From Dermabacter indicis (GTDB lineage: Bacteria; Actinomycetota; Actinomycetes; Actinomycetales; Dermabacteraceae): a stretch of DNA of 64,000 nt. Location of the stretch: contig CYUG01000011.1 in assembly GCA_001403775.1 (NCBI GenBank), forward strand, positions 130,045 to 194,044. The letters are read 5' to 3'. Both the position numbers and the translations under genes were made by a program. Under the pieces are notes generated by a model. That model was not told where the DNA came from, did not search any database, and saw nothing but the letters and a program-made list of their open reading frames with translations. Below, in pieces: positions 63,787 through 64,000 of the stretch. The first letter of the stretch is position 1. Each line of letters starts with the position of its first letter.

Positions 63787-64000
63787 GAAGCCCCGTCATC
63801 GAAGAACGATGAAGAAGTGGAGCTGCTGCGCTTTCACCGTTCGGCAGCTCGTTCATCGCGAAGGAATAAAGCTCGGCAAATCCATATACTGCCGCGGCCG
63901 CCAGGAGGAGTCCTACGAGGCACAGGCACAGGTTCACGACGAGCCGCCTGCGGCGCGCATGCGGATCACGCGAGCTGAAAGCCCTTGGCTTTGCGGGCGG
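63776..64000 (-). CDS. C-terminal part of a small membrane protein (partial)
   Basis: The minus-strand frame is open from the window edge (64000) to a TGA at 63776-63778, giving 74 residues. It has a basic stretch (DPHARRRRL), one transmembrane helix starting VVNLCLCLVGLLLAAAAVYG, and a short outer tail ending SMTGLHAL. The TGA overlaps the DUF3099 ATG region, so this belongs to the same transcript. Too little is visible to name it. Confidence 0.6.
   Translation of the reverse strand, partial: PPAKPRAFSSRDPHARRRRLVVNLCLCLVGLLLAAAAVYGFAELYSFAMNELPNGESAAAPLLHRSSMTGLHAL

Overview
The window is a gene-dense, GC-rich chromosomal segment of an actinobacterium. The diagnosis rests on a complete Pup-proteasome locus (arc, dop, pup, prcB, prcA, pafA, with pafBC downstream), the glnA2-glnE-glnA1 cluster, RbpA, a polyprenol-phosphate mannose synthase next to lnt, a motif-poor PriA, polyphosphate glucokinase, and many GTG starts with GTGA/ATGA overlaps. 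Micrococcales, possibly the Dermabacter/Brachybacterium group, is my best guess; that placement is inference only. No insertion sequence, prophage, CRISPR array or integrase is visible. Nearly everything is core chromosome.

Layout. 1-4.6 kb: end of an S66 LD-carboxypeptidase, yaaA, the RNase P RNA gene, ppgK, map, a small acidic protein and panB. 4.7-11.4 kb: nitrogen control, with glnA2, the bifunctional glutamine synthetase adenylyltransferase glnE, an unexpected Cas4/RecB-like nuclease-fold gene, and the adenylylatable glnA. 11.5-21 kb: RDD and DUF4191 membrane proteins, lipoate metabolism and use (lipA, lipB, E2 sucB, E3 lpd), a membrane pseudokinase-like protein and pepA. 21-29.7 kb: two small membrane proteins, rarA, rpsD, then the chain alaS-ruvX-mltG-aroE, with convergent trmL.

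29.8-33.1 kb: tRNA-Leu(GAG), then a ~600-base stretch with no convincing gene but strong long-range base-pairing potential, leading into a 63-residue protein that is almost only a signal peptide plus a LARTG cell-wall sorting signal. A small A24 prepilin peptidase, DUF5703, a highly acidic protein and uppP follow. 33.2-43.9 kb: a PAC2-family protein, a site-2-protease homologue, trmI, then the Pup-proteasome genes. From pup to the FKBP lipoprotein, every junction is a 4-base stop/start overlap, so subunits, ligase and Pup are probably translated in a coupled way. Two oddities are the missing C-terminal Tyr-Leu docking motif in the ATPase and an Ala instead of Gly before the catalytic Thr of the beta subunit.

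44-53 kb: priA, fmt, rsmB, rpe, a PH-domain-like membrane protein, DUF3866 and the fused WYL regulator pafBC. 52.9-64 kb: tatA (with a tandem-repeat charged tail), tatC, a lipid kinase, the Ski2-like helicase helY, a possible 30-codon leader coupled to lnt, a polyprenol-phosphate mannose synthase, fxsA, and on the minus strand rbpA, a glycerophosphodiester phosphodiesterase, SURF1, DUF3099 and a partial membrane protein.

No wholly new multi-gene system is evident. The best candidates for something undescribed are the structured 29.9-30.5 kb region with its mini LAxTG protein, the nuclease-fold gene inside the glutamine synthetase cluster, and the altered proteasome docking and processing residues.
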